A stretch of DNA of 64,000 nucleotides, taken from Baekduia soli (GTDB lineage Bacteria > Actinomycetota > Thermoleophilia > Solirubrobacterales > Solirubrobacteraceae). Numbering within the stretch: the stretch's first letter is position 1; each line of letters starts with the position of its first letter. Positions 55,848 to 64,000 of the stretch are shown here, in pieces. A program made the position numbers and the translations under genes. The DNA is taken from contig NZ_CP042430.1 in assembly GCF_007970665.1 (NCBI RefSeq), positions 2,542,001 to 2,606,000 of the forward strand. Direction: 5' to 3'. Under the pieces are notes generated by a model that did no database searches, was not told where the DNA came from, and was given only the letters and a program-made list of their open reading frames with translations.

Positions 55848-56765
55848 TCAGGCCGCCGGCGTCGCGGAGGCACGTCGCTCTCGTTGCGGCGCGACGACGT
55901 ACTTGGGGTCACGCGCCGAGGCGACACCCGCGGCGAAGATGCCGAAGCGCGTGCAGGCCGAGGCGGCCAGCAGCGCGGCCCCGGCGACCATCGAGGCGGG
56001 GCGGGTGCGGCGGCCCGCGGTGGCGCCGAGCACGGCGCCGGCCGCCGTCATCACCTTGGCTGCCTTGATCAACGTGCCCGCGCGACCGGTGTCATAGGTG
56101 TCGGCGACCAGGCCGAGCCTGGACGTGAGCCGGTGCGACGCGGCGAGCTCGCCGACAGCACCGGCCACCGCGAGGGTGCGCGCCGGACCGGCCTGGTCGC
56201 AGGGAACGGCGACCAGCGCGAGCCCTGCCGCGGCGCTTGCGGCCGAGGCGACGAAGACGAAGGGCATCTCGCGGTACCCCTCGTGCCACGCGGGGATCGC
56301 GGTGTTGCACATCAGCACCGAGGTGTAGGACGCGACGACGGGGCCGAGGGCGGCCGCGCCGGCGGCCGCCGCGCGCCCCGCGGGACGCGCGATGCCGGTC
56401 AGGTCGCTGGCGGCCGCGATGCCGGCGGCCGGTGCGTAGGCGCCGAGCACCCAGACGCCGACGCTCATCGGCGAGGTCGGCTTGAAGACGCGCAACATGT
56501 TCAGGAACCGGGCGGGACGGCCGAGATCGTGCACCAGCGCGACCAACGACAGCGAGATCGCGCCCAGCGCGCCGACCTTGCTCGCGCGGGCGAGCGCCGG
56601 CCGGTCCGTGAGCTCGGCGCCCGCCGCCAGCAGCGAGGACGCGCCCGCCATGCCGCCGAGGAAGAAGTAGCCGGCGATGTCGGTGGCCGCCCAGACGGGC
56701 TCGTTGAGGATCGGGCGACCGTAGTAGGAGATGAACTCCGGCTCGCGCCGTCGGCGCGGGCTCAC
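55848..56765 (-). CDS. nrfD: NrfD/PsrC-family membrane subunit of the formate dehydrogenase complex
   Basis: 305 residues from GTG 56765, overlapping the Fe-S subunit stop (GTGA). About eight to nine helices. EFISYYGRPILNEPVWAATDIAGYFFLGGMAGASSLLAAGA is the typical NrfD N-terminus, and LVHDLGRPARFLNMLRVFKPTSPMSVGVW is the quinone-site region. It carries electrons or protons between the Fe-S subunit and quinone. No heme-b subunit is present, so it replaces FdnI. Confidence 0.9.
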   Translation of the reverse strand: MSPRRRREPEFISYYGRPILNEPVWAATDIAGYFFLGGMAGASSLLAAGAELTDRPALARASKVGALGAISLSLVALVHDLGRPARFLNMLRVFKPTSPMSVGVWVLGAYAPAAGIAAASDLTGIARPAGRAAAAGAAALGPVVASYTSVLMCNTAIPAWHEGYREMPFVFVASAASAAAGLALVAVPCDQAGPARTLAVAGAVGELAASHRLTSRLGLVADTYDTGRAGTLIKAAKVMTAAGAVLGATAGRRTRPASMVAGAALLAASACTRFGIFAAGVASARDPKYVVAPQRERRASATPAA

Positions 56766-57607
56766 CGGGACCGCCCTCCGAGGAACGACGCGCCGACCAC
56801 GAGGACCAGCGCGCCCGCCGCCGCGCCCGCGTGGCGCCACATCGAGGCCAGGTCGCGCGTCGTCACCACCGGGTCCGGCGGCAACCCGTACACCTCGGGC
56901 TCGTCCAACAGCAGGAAGAACGCGCCGTCGCCGCCGACACCGTCCTCCGGATCATGGCCGTAAAGCTGCGCCTCCTCCACGCCGGCGGCGTGCAGCGCCT
57001 CGACCCGCTCGCCCGCCCGGGCGCGCAGCGTCTCGAGCTCGCCGAACTGGATCGAGTCCGTCGGGCACGCCTTCGCACACGCCGGCTCCTGACCGACCTC
57101 GAGACGGTCGTAGCAGAGCGTGCACTTGTGGGCCCCGCCGTCGGACTCGCGAATGGCGACAACGCCGTAGGGGCACGCCGGGACGCAGTAGCCGCAGCCG
57201 TTGCAGACGTCGTCCTGCACCACGACCGTCCCGAACTCGGTCCGGAACAGGGCACCGGTGGGGCAGACGTCGAGGCACGCGGCATGGGTGCAGTGCTTGC
57301 ACACGTCGCTGGCCATCAGCCAGCGGAAGTCCTTGCCGTCCTCGGCGACGGCCGGCTGCTCGATGAAGGCGACGTGGCGCCAGCTGTCGGCGCTGAGGCC
57401 CTGGGTGTTGTCGAAGGACATCCCGGTCCACTCCAGGCCGTCCTCCGGGACCTCGTTCCACTCCTTGCACGCCACCTCGCACGCCTTGCAGCCGATGCAG
57501 ATCGAGGTGTCGGTGAAGAACCCCATTCGCGGCGGCGGGTCGACGTAGCCGGTGTCGCGCGCCGGGTCCGCGCCATCGTGGTGGACGGGGAGCGTGAAGT
57601 CGCTCAT
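56762..57607 (-). CDS. Formate dehydrogenase iron-sulfur subunit (4x 4Fe-4S)
   Basis: 281 residues. Sixteen cluster cysteines are organised as CIGCKACEVACKEW, CKHCTHAACLDVCPTGAL, CNGCGYCVPACPYGV and CTLCYD...CAKACPTDSI, matching FdhB/FdnH-type polyferredoxin subunits. A hydrophobic C-terminal segment (AGAAAGALVLVVGASFLGG) anchors it to the membrane. It overlaps the alpha-subunit stop by 4 bp and the NrfD start by 4 bp, giving a compact three-gene operon. Confidence 0.92.
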   Translation of the reverse strand: MSDFTLPVHHDGADPARDTGYVDPPPRMGFFTDTSICIGCKACEVACKEWNEVPEDGLEWTGMSFDNTQGLSADSWRHVAFIEQPAVAEDGKDFRWLMASDVCKHCTHAACLDVCPTGALFRTEFGTVVVQDDVCNGCGYCVPACPYGVVAIRESDGGAHKCTLCYDRLEVGQEPACAKACPTDSIQFGELETLRARAGERVEALHAAGVEEAQLYGHDPEDGVGGDGAFFLLLDEPEVYGLPPDPVVTTRDLASMWRHAGAAAGALVLVVGASFLGGRSR

Positions 57608-60600
57608 GGCCGGGATCCGGTCTGGTCGTCGATCCCGGCGCGCCTGATGTAGTCGTCGACGAGTTCGCGGCGCTCGGCGCCACGCGGCCGACGGCCCGGG
57701 CGGATGTCGGCGGTGAGCGCCTTGTCCTCCTGGATGTGCACGTTGGGGTCCAGGGAGATCGCGGTCAGCTCGTTCATCGCGTCACCTCGGGAATAGCCGT
57801 TGGGACCCCAGTGCCACGGCATCCCGATCGTGTGGATGGTCCGGGCCGGGGGCCCGCCGATCTCCAGTGGCCGCATCCGTTGGGTGACGAGCACGCGGGC
57901 CTCGACGGCCCCACGGGCCGTGATGACCGTCGCCCAGTCGCCGTGGACGAGGTCGCGTTCACCGGCGAGCTCGGGCGAGACCTCGCAGAACATCTCGGGC
58001 TGCAGCTCGGCGAGATACGGGGTCCAGCGGCTCATGCCGCCGGCGGTGAAGTGCTCGGTCAGGCGGTAGGTGGTGATGATGTAGGGGAAGACGCCGGCGC
58101 CCGGCTCGTCGCCGCTGGGGTGGTAGCGGTTGCCCTTGCGCGGATAGGTCTTGCGCACGGGGTTGCGTTGCTGGCCGTAGAGCGGGTTCTGCACCGGTGA
58201 GTCCTGCGCCTCGTAATGCGCGGGCAACGGCCCGTCGGTCAGCCCCGCGGGCACGTACAGCCAGCCACGGCCGTCGGCCTGCATGATGAACGGCTCGTCG
58301 CCGGCGATCGCGGCCGGCCCGACCGCGTCCTCGGCCGGCCGGTAGTCGGGGCGCTTGTCGGCCTCGAAGTCCGGGACGTCGGGACCGGTCCACGTCCCCT
58401 CCTCCTCGTCCCACCGCAGCAGCGCCTTGCGCGCGCTCCACGGCGCGCCGTCGGGGTCGGCCGAGGCGCGGTTGTAGAGGATCCGGCGGTTCGCGGGCCA
58501 CGCCCAGCCCCACTCCGGGGCGATCCAGTCCTGCTCGCCGACCGGCTTGCGGCGCGCCGCCTGGTTGACGCCGTCGGCGTAGACGCCGGCGTAGATCCAG
58601 CAGCCGCAGCTCGTCGAGCCGTCGTTTGCGAGCTGGGTGTAGCTGGAGATGGGCCGGCCGTCGCCGTCGTAGCCGTTGATCTCGGCCAGGATCGCCTCGG
58701 CGCTCGGCTCTGCGAGGGGGCCATGGGTCGGGTAGTCCCAGGTCAACGCGAGCACGGGCTCATCGATCGGGTCGTTGGATCCGGCCAGCTTCTCGCGAAT
58801 GCGCCGACCCAAGTGGTACATGAACCACAGATCGCTGCGGGCATCGCCGGCGGGCTCGACTGCGGCGTGGTGCCACTGCAGCAGACGCTGGGTATTGGTG
58901 AACGTCCCGCTCTTCTCGGTGTGCGAGGCGGCGGGGAGGAAGAAGACCTCGGTGGCGTTGTCCTCGGTGCGCAACTCACCGGATTCGACCTCGGGACCGT
59001 CCTTCCACCACGTCGCGCTCTCGATCAGCGAGAAGTCGCGGACGACCAGCCAGTCGAGGTTGGCCATGCCCTGGCGTTGCAGCCGCACGTTGGCCGAGCC
59101 GACGGCCGGGTTCTCCCCGAGCAGCATGTACCCCTTACAGCGGCCCTCGAGCTGCTCGATCACCGTGTCGTAGGTGCTGTGCCCGCCCGTCAGTCTCGGT
59201 AGGAGACCGAAGCAGAAGTCGTTGTCCCTGGTCGCCGCGTCGCCGAACCACGCCTTGAGCAGGCTGACGGTGTAGGACCCCATGTTGCCCCAGAAGCCTT
59301 TGCGCGCCTCGTCAGCCTGGACGTAGGTGTCGAGGTCCTCGTGCTCGTGAGCGTGGGGCATCGGAAGGTAGCCCGGCAGCAGGTCATAGAGCGTCGGGAT
59401 GTCGCTGGAGCCCTGGATGCTTGCGTGACCGCGCATCGCCATGATCCCGCCGCCCGGCCGCCCGATGTTGCCCAGCAGCAGTTGCAGGATCGAGGCGGCA
59501 CGGATGTACTGGACGCCGGCGGTGTGCTGCGTCCAACCGACCGCGTAGACGAACGCGGTGGTCCTGTCGCGGCCCGAGTTGTCGCATACCGCGTCGCAGA
59601 CCCTGCGGAACAGGGGTTGTGGCACGCCGCAGGTCCGCTCCACCATCTCCGGCGTGTAGCGCGCGTAGTGGCGTTTGAGGATCTGCCAGACGCATCGCGG
59701 ATCCTGGAGCGTCGGATCGGTCTTGGGATCGGGGACGTCGTGGCCGCCCGAGCCGTGGGACTCGCCGTGGCCCGACGACGTGACCGACTCGCGCCGCTGC
59801 GACGCGGCGGGATCGCTGTCACGCTCGCCTGAGGCCGCCTGCACCAGTGCGCCGTCGTACTGCCAGCTGGTGTAGTCGTAGGAGTGGGTCTCCGGCTGGA
59901 ATCCGGAGAACAGGCCGTCGAGGTCCTCGGTGTCCTGGAAATCCTCGTCGATGATCGCCGCGGCGTTGGTGTAGGCCTCGACGTACTCGCGGAAGTGGCG
60001 CCCCTCGGTGAGGACGTGATTGATGATGCCGCCCAGGAACGCGATGTCGGTGCCGGCTCGCGTCGGGACGTGGAAATCGGCGAGTGCGGTGGTGCGGCTG
60101 AAGCGCGGGTCGACGTGGATGATCGTCGCGCCGCGCGCCTTGGCCTCGGTCACCCACTGGAAGGCGACCGGGTGGGCCTCGGCCATGTTCGAGCCCTGGA
60201 TGACGATGCAGTCGGAGTTGGTCAGGTCGCGCGGGAAGGTTGTGGCGCCCCCGCGACCGAAGGAGGTCCCGAGCGCTGCGACGGTCGAGGAGTGGCAGAC
60301 CCGTGCCTGGTTCTCGACCTGGATGACCCCCAGCGCGGTCATGAGCTTCTTGATGAGGTAGTTCTCCTCGTTGTCGAGGGTCGCGCCGCCCAGCGTCGCC
60401 AAGCCCATCGTCCGGCGCACGTCCTTGCCCTCCACCGTCCACTGCCAGCCCTCCCTACGAGCGGAGAGGACGCGGTCGGCGATCATGTCCATCGCGGTGT
60501 CGAGGTCCAGGGCCTCCCAATCGGTGCCGTGGGGCCTGCGGTACAGGACGTGGTGCTCGCGCGCGGCGCCGGTCGTCAGCTGCAGCGAGGCCGAGCCCTT

Positions 60601-60855
60601 GGGGCAGAGCCGGCCGCGGCTGACGGGGGAGTCCGGGTCGCCCTCGATCTGGACGACCTTGTCGTCCTTGACGTAGACGTCCTGGCCGCAGCCGACGGCG
60701 CAGTAGGGGCAGATCGACTTCACGACGCGGTCGGCGGTCGTGGTGCGGGGCTGCAGTCGCGACGTCGCTGCGGACTTCGCCGCGGCGCCTCGCGCCGTGC
60801 GATCACGCCCCAGGGCCTGGCGGAGGACGGGCCAACCCCTCACCGGACCGGTCAT
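57604..60855 (-). CDS. Formate dehydrogenase alpha subunit (molybdopterin, Cys form)
   Basis: 1083 residues. N-terminal 4Fe-4S cluster: C49, C52, C56, C84 (ICPYCAVGCG and RGRLCPKGS). The metal-ligand position is Cys187 in ENQARVCHSSTVAALG, where FdnG has selenocysteine. GSNMAEAHPVAFQW and the FGRGG region match MGD-binding formate dehydrogenases. No twin-arginine motif is seen at the N-terminus, so the catalytic side may face the cytoplasm. Oxidises formate to CO2 and feeds electrons to the Fe-S and NrfD subunits. Confidence 0.93.
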   Translation of the reverse strand: MTGPVRGWPVLRQALGRDRTARGAAAKSAATSRLQPRTTTADRVVKSICPYCAVGCGQDVYVKDDKVVQIEGDPDSPVSRGRLCPKGSASLQLTTGAAREHHVLYRRPHGTDWEALDLDTAMDMIADRVLSARREGWQWTVEGKDVRRTMGLATLGGATLDNEENYLIKKLMTALGVIQVENQARVCHSSTVAALGTSFGRGGATTFPRDLTNSDCIVIQGSNMAEAHPVAFQWVTEAKARGATIIHVDPRFSRTTALADFHVPTRAGTDIAFLGGIINHVLTEGRHFREYVEAYTNAAAIIDEDFQDTEDLDGLFSGFQPETHSYDYTSWQYDGALVQAASGERDSDPAASQRRESVTSSGHGESHGSGGHDVPDPKTDPTLQDPRCVWQILKRHYARYTPEMVERTCGVPQPLFRRVCDAVCDNSGRDRTTAFVYAVGWTQHTAGVQYIRAASILQLLLGNIGRPGGGIMAMRGHASIQGSSDIPTLYDLLPGYLPMPHAHEHEDLDTYVQADEARKGFWGNMGSYTVSLLKAWFGDAATRDNDFCFGLLPRLTGGHSTYDTVIEQLEGRCKGYMLLGENPAVGSANVRLQRQGMANLDWLVVRDFSLIESATWWKDGPEVESGELRTEDNATEVFFLPAASHTEKSGTFTNTQRLLQWHHAAVEPAGDARSDLWFMYHLGRRIREKLAGSNDPIDEPVLALTWDYPTHGPLAEPSAEAILAEINGYDGDGRPISSYTQLANDGSTSCGCWIYAGVYADGVNQAARRKPVGEQDWIAPEWGWAWPANRRILYNRASADPDGAPWSARKALLRWDEEEGTWTGPDVPDFEADKRPDYRPAEDAVGPAAIAGDEPFIMQADGRGWLYVPAGLTDGPLPAHYEAQDSPVQNPLYGQQRNPVRKTYPRKGNRYHPSGDEPGAGVFPYIITTYRLTEHFTAGGMSRWTPYLAELQPEMFCEVSPELAGERDLVHGDWATVITARGAVEARVLVTQRMRPLEIGGPPARTIHTIGMPWHWGPNGYSRGDAMNELTAISLDPNVHIQEDKALTADIRPGRRPRGAERRELVDDYIRRAGIDDQTGSRP

Positions 60856-60952
60856 GACGCTGGGTGCGCCTTGGCGGGAGACCTGCGGACGGTCGTCATG
60901 TGGACCACGGCCTACCCGGGCCTCGTAGGCGCGACGCCCGGAGGGTGCCCAT

Positions 60953-60968
60953 CGTCATCCGGATGACG
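60953..60968. promoter_or_regulatory. Motif B, perfect CGTCA-N6-TGACG
   Basis: CGTCA-tccgga-TGACG, a full 16-bp palindrome, 98 bp upstream of the formate dehydrogenase start (leftward) and 72 bp upstream of the choice-of-anchor L gene (rightward). A perfect dyad between divergent genes. Confidence 0.55.
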
Positions 60969-61039
60969 ACCCCGGCCCATGGCGTCGCGCTTGGGGGATC
61001 CCGACGCCACTTCATCGTTCTCAGGGAGGCGGCGGCATC

Positions 61040-61858
61040 ATGGACAGGACCCTCACTACGCGGCGCTCGGCGGCGGCCGCCGGGGCGGGCGTGCTGCTCG
61101 CAGCGGCCCTTGCGGTACCGGCGTCGGCGAAGATCACCGGGTACCCGGTCGACCCGTCGGCGACCCCGGTGGCCAAGGCCATGGCACGCGATCCCTCCTT
61201 GGTCCGCCGGGCGGTCTTCTCGGCGCTGCCGCCGAGCGCGGAGCCCGCGGCCGTGTCGACCACCCGATTGGCCGGCTTCCCGACGAACGGAAGCAGCTTC
61301 GCGATCCTCAGCACCGGCAACGCAGGCCTGGCTGACCATCCCAACAATGCTCCCGACAGCGGGTCGCAGTCTCGCGGGCCGTCGATCCGCGGCGCACGGG
61401 ACGTGGTCATCATGCGCGTCGACCTCCGGGTCCCGGCGGGCGCCAACTGCCTGAGCTTCGACTTCCGCTTCCTGTCGGAGGAGTACCCCGAGTTCGTGGG
61501 CGACGCCTTCAACGACGCGTTCATCGCCGAGCTCGGGCACTCCACGTGGACCGCCGCGACCAAGCAGGACCCGACGATCAAGGCTCCCGACAACTTCGCG
61601 GTCGACGGGACCGGTTCCCCGATCCGCATCAACAAGGTCGGCGCCACCAGCATGCGCTCCGCCTACGCCAAGGGCACGACGTACGACGGCGCCACCCGCC
61701 GGCTGCGCGCCTCGACGCGAATCAGGCCGGGCAACCGCCGGCTGTACCTGTCGATCTTCGACCAGGGCGATCGGATCTATGACTCCGCCGTGTTCCTGGA
61801 CAACCTGCGCACCAGCCACGCCAAGGCCTGCTCCACCGGCGTGCGTGCGGCCAGCTGA
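61040..61858 (+). CDS. Secreted choice-of-anchor L domain protein
   Basis: 272 residues. Signal peptide AAAAGAGVLLAAALAVPASA. The domain is recognised by LSFDFRFLSEEYPEFVGDAFNDAFIAEL, DNFAVDGTGSP and RLYLSIFDQGDRIYDSAVFLDNL, typical of choice-of-anchor L beta-sandwich proteins. No C-terminal sorting signal is obvious. Extracellular adhesive or structural role is likely. A good AGGGAGG-type ribosome site precedes ATG 61040. Confidence 0.82.
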   Translation: MDRTLTTRRSAAAAGAGVLLAAALAVPASAKITGYPVDPSATPVAKAMARDPSLVRRAVFSALPPSAEPAAVSTTRLAGFPTNGSSFAILSTGNAGLADHPNNAPDSGSQSRGPSIRGARDVVIMRVDLRVPAGANCLSFDFRFLSEEYPEFVGDAFNDAFIAELGHSTWTAATKQDPTIKAPDNFAVDGTGSPIRINKVGATSMRSAYAKGTTYDGATRRLRASTRIRPGNRRLYLSIFDQGDRIYDSAVFLDNLRTSHAKACSTGVRAAS

Positions 61859-61900
61859 CCGGGCACGGTCGGCCCGAGCCTGCCCGGAGGCAGGGCGCGA

Positions 61901-62935
61901 ATGACGACAGATGCATCCATGCAGCTGGGCATGATCGGGCTGGGACGGATGGGTTCCAGCCTGGTGAAGAGGCTGGTGGCCGACGGGCACCGCTGTGTCG
62001 TCTACGACGTCGACGCCGAAGCGGTTGCGCGGAGCGTGGGCCAGGACGTGGTCGGGGCCTCGACGCTCCAGGAGCTGGTGGGCGGGCTCGAGCGGCCGCG
62101 TGTGCTCTGGATCATGGTCCCTGCGGGCCTCGTGCAGTCCACCGTCGACGAGCTCGCCGAGCTGCTCGACGCGGGCGACATCGTCGTCGACGGTGGCAAC
62201 TCCTACTACCGCGATGACATCGCGCGCGCGGCGCAGCTGGCGGAGAAGGGCATCCACCACGTCGACTGCGGCACCAGCGGAGGCGTGTGGGGCGTGGATC
62301 GCGGCTTCTGCCTGATGATCGGCGGCGAGCCCGGTCCGGTCGCGCACCTCAACCCGCTCTTTCGCACGATCGCCCCGGGCGAGGCCAGCGCCCACCCGAC
62401 GCCGGGCCGCACGGGGTCGGCCGGCACGGCGCCGCAGGGGTACCTGCACTGCGGTCCCAGCGGGGCGGGACACTTTGTCAAGATGGTGCACAACGGCATC
62501 GAGTACGGGATGATGGCCGCGATCGCCGAGGGCCTGAACATCATCGCGCATGCCGGCATGGGCCGGCACGTCCCGGCGGCGTCCGACGCCGAGACGACGC
62601 CGCTGCGCGATCCCGCGGCCTACCAGTACGACATCGACGTCGGCGAGGTCGCCGAGGTGTGGCGGCGAGGCTCGGTCATCGGATCGTGGTTGATGGACCT
62701 GACCGCCGACGCGCTGGCGCGCGCTCCGGCGCTGGACGGGTTCGCCGGGCACGTGTCGGACTCGGGAGAGGGACGCTGGACCGTGATGGCCGCGGTCGAG
62801 ACGGGCGTCCCGGCCGCGGTCATCACGTCCGCGGTCTACGAGCGGTTCGCGTCTCGCGGCGAGGGCGACTTCGCCGACAAGGTCCTCTCGGCGATGCGTT
62901 CGGAGTTCGGCGGGCACGCGGAGAAGGCGGACTAG
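61901..62935 (+). CDS. gnd: 6-phosphogluconate dehydrogenase, decarboxylating (short form)
   Basis: 344 residues, the short GndA/YqeC form. NAD(P) motif MIGLGRMGSSLVKRL; substrate and catalytic segments DGGNSYYRDD, CGTSGGVWGVDRGF, GPSGAGHFVKMVHNGIEYGMM (with the catalytic Lys). Produces ribulose 5-phosphate in the pentose phosphate pathway. Followed after 2 bp by a ROK fragment. Confidence 0.93.
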   Translation: MTTDASMQLGMIGLGRMGSSLVKRLVADGHRCVVYDVDAEAVARSVGQDVVGASTLQELVGGLERPRVLWIMVPAGLVQSTVDELAELLDAGDIVVDGGNSYYRDDIARAAQLAEKGIHHVDCGTSGGVWGVDRGFCLMIGGEPGPVAHLNPLFRTIAPGEASAHPTPGRTGSAGTAPQGYLHCGPSGAGHFVKMVHNGIEYGMMAAIAEGLNIIAHAGMGRHVPAASDAETTPLRDPAAYQYDIDVGEVAEVWRRGSVIGSWLMDLTADALARAPALDGFAGHVSDSGEGRWTVMAAVETGVPAAVITSAVYERFASRGEGDFADKVLSAMRSEFGGHAEKAD

Positions 62936-62937
62936 GG

Positions 62938-63135
62938 ATGCTGATCGCCGGCGTGGACGTCGGAGGCACGAACATCGAGGTCGGGCTCGTCGGTGACGGG
63001 CACCGGGTCGTCGCCCGCGCCAGGCGCGACACGCCCCGCGGCCTCAAGGTCGGGTCGCCTCGCGCACGCCGTCGCCGTGCTCGCGGCCGGGGCGTCGCGC
63101 TGTCGGTCGCCGCCAACGCGCTCCTCGGAGCCTGA
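62938..63135 (+). pseudogene. ROK-family (glucokinase-like) N-terminal fragment
   Basis: 65 residues: MLIAGVDVGGTNIEVGLVGD is the phosphate-1 ATP-binding motif of ROK sugar kinases. After about residue 42 the sequence becomes Arg-rich and lacks the ROK Zn and sugar motifs; it ends VALSVAANALLGA. Probably a broken kinase gene that follows 6-phosphogluconate dehydrogenase, where a sugar kinase would fit the pathway. Confidence 0.65.
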
Positions 63136-63136
63136 C

Positions 63137-63342
63137 CACGGCCGGCCCGACGTCGACGGCGGGGCGTCGCCCTTCTCGCGCCTGCCGGGTCCGTGGCTGG
63201 ACGTCACCAGCACGCGCGTGGTTGCACCGGCGCGCGCCTGGGAGACCTCGGTCGGGACCATGCTCTCCTCACACAGGCCCAAGACGACGTACGAGATGCG
63301 CAAGGACAGAGAGAACGGAGGCGTGCGCGCGGTGTTCGCGCC

Positions 63343-63346
<4 letters not shown>
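63137..63346 (+). pseudogene. 3' end of an unidentified gene, fused to the ROK remnant
   Basis: In the frame of 62993, RLPGPWLDVTSTRVVAPARAWETSVGTMLSSHRPKTTYEMRKDRENGGVRAVFAP reads like real protein and its stop overlaps the next GTG start (GTGA). No start or family is evident. It appears to be the C-terminal part of a gene whose 5' end was lost in the same deletion that truncated the ROK gene. Confidence 0.4.
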
Positions 63347-63894
<548 letters not shown>

Positions 63895-64000
63895 TCGACG
63901 TGCAGGTCCCTGCGCGCACGAGCATCCGGCCACCTCCGGGGTTTCTACCGAGGTCGTGTACGGCGTCAACACCGATGGCATCGCCGGCACCCTGGCCTAC

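Noticed and set aside
60290-60310. Selenocysteine in formate dehydrogenase
   Set aside because: The codon at residue 187 reads as Cys, and no in-frame TGA is present there, so no recoding is needed.

Overview
The window is very GC-rich, gene-dense DNA from an actinobacterium. Several things point to the Thermoleophilia/Solirubrobacterales side of the phylum: ArsR-controlled persulfide genes, secreted proteins carrying a NADKVDG-type motif, a choice-of-anchor L protein, DUF3105 and DUF2254 proteins, and many small membrane proteins. The assignment is an inference from gene content. I saw no rRNA, tRNA or CRISPR array.

Layout. 1-6.0 kb: the 3' part of a GH15 glucoamylase/trehalase-like enzyme, an SDR oxidoreductase and two divergent MFS transporters; the second MFS gene looks frameshifted near its 5' end. 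6.0-7.6 kb: degraded coding remnants, then a complete IS481-family element with a TCTAGC target duplication. 7.6-9.9 kb: a divalent-metal efflux operon (SmtB-like repressor, two CDF transporters, a P-type ATPase remnant). 10.0-16.4 kb: a persulfide/sulfane-sulfur operon (thiol ArsR repressor, DUF2892, MMPL transporter, methyltransferase, rhodanese, persulfide dioxygenase-rhodanese fusion, TauE/SafE exporter, OsmC). 16.4-25.7 kb: a second thiol ArsR, FolE, a ferredoxin-reductase-like flavoprotein, a 1-Cys peroxiredoxin, a siroheme nitrite/sulfite reductase, MarR, carbonic anhydrase, a sulfide:quinone-reductase-like flavoprotein and an Fe-S-type DeoR/SufR-like regulator. 26.2-32.6 kb: cytochrome c oxidase subunits II and I, NnrS-like membrane proteins, hemerythrins and a 7Fe ferredoxin. 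32.9-33.8 kb: an IS3 remnant beside a truncated TetR gene. 34-64 kb: envelope, secreted and signalling genes (GH5/39-like hydrolase, MMPL, DUF2254, USP, lipoprotein, HtrA-like protease, two two-component systems, DUF3105, Crp-like regulator, ferritin-like Tat protein), then a phytoene-desaturase-like enzyme, a formate dehydrogenase-NrfD complex, 6-phosphogluconate dehydrogenase, a ROK fragment and an isochorismatase-family hydrolase.

Two cis-regulatory families stand out. First, a 25-bp palindrome built on CCA-N7-TGG with T/A-rich flanks sits in the promoter regions of the SQR-like/SufR-like pair, coxB, the NnrS-like gene and the ferredoxin, which suggests one redox or nitric-oxide regulon. 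Second, CGTCA-N6-TGACG (exact or one mismatch per arm) lies upstream of many genes outside 6.5-33.8 kb and was not seen inside it. With the IS481 element at one edge and IS3 debris plus a broken TetR gene at the other, 6.5-33.8 kb looks like an acquired metal/sulfur/respiration island. This is an inference that needs comparative genomics.
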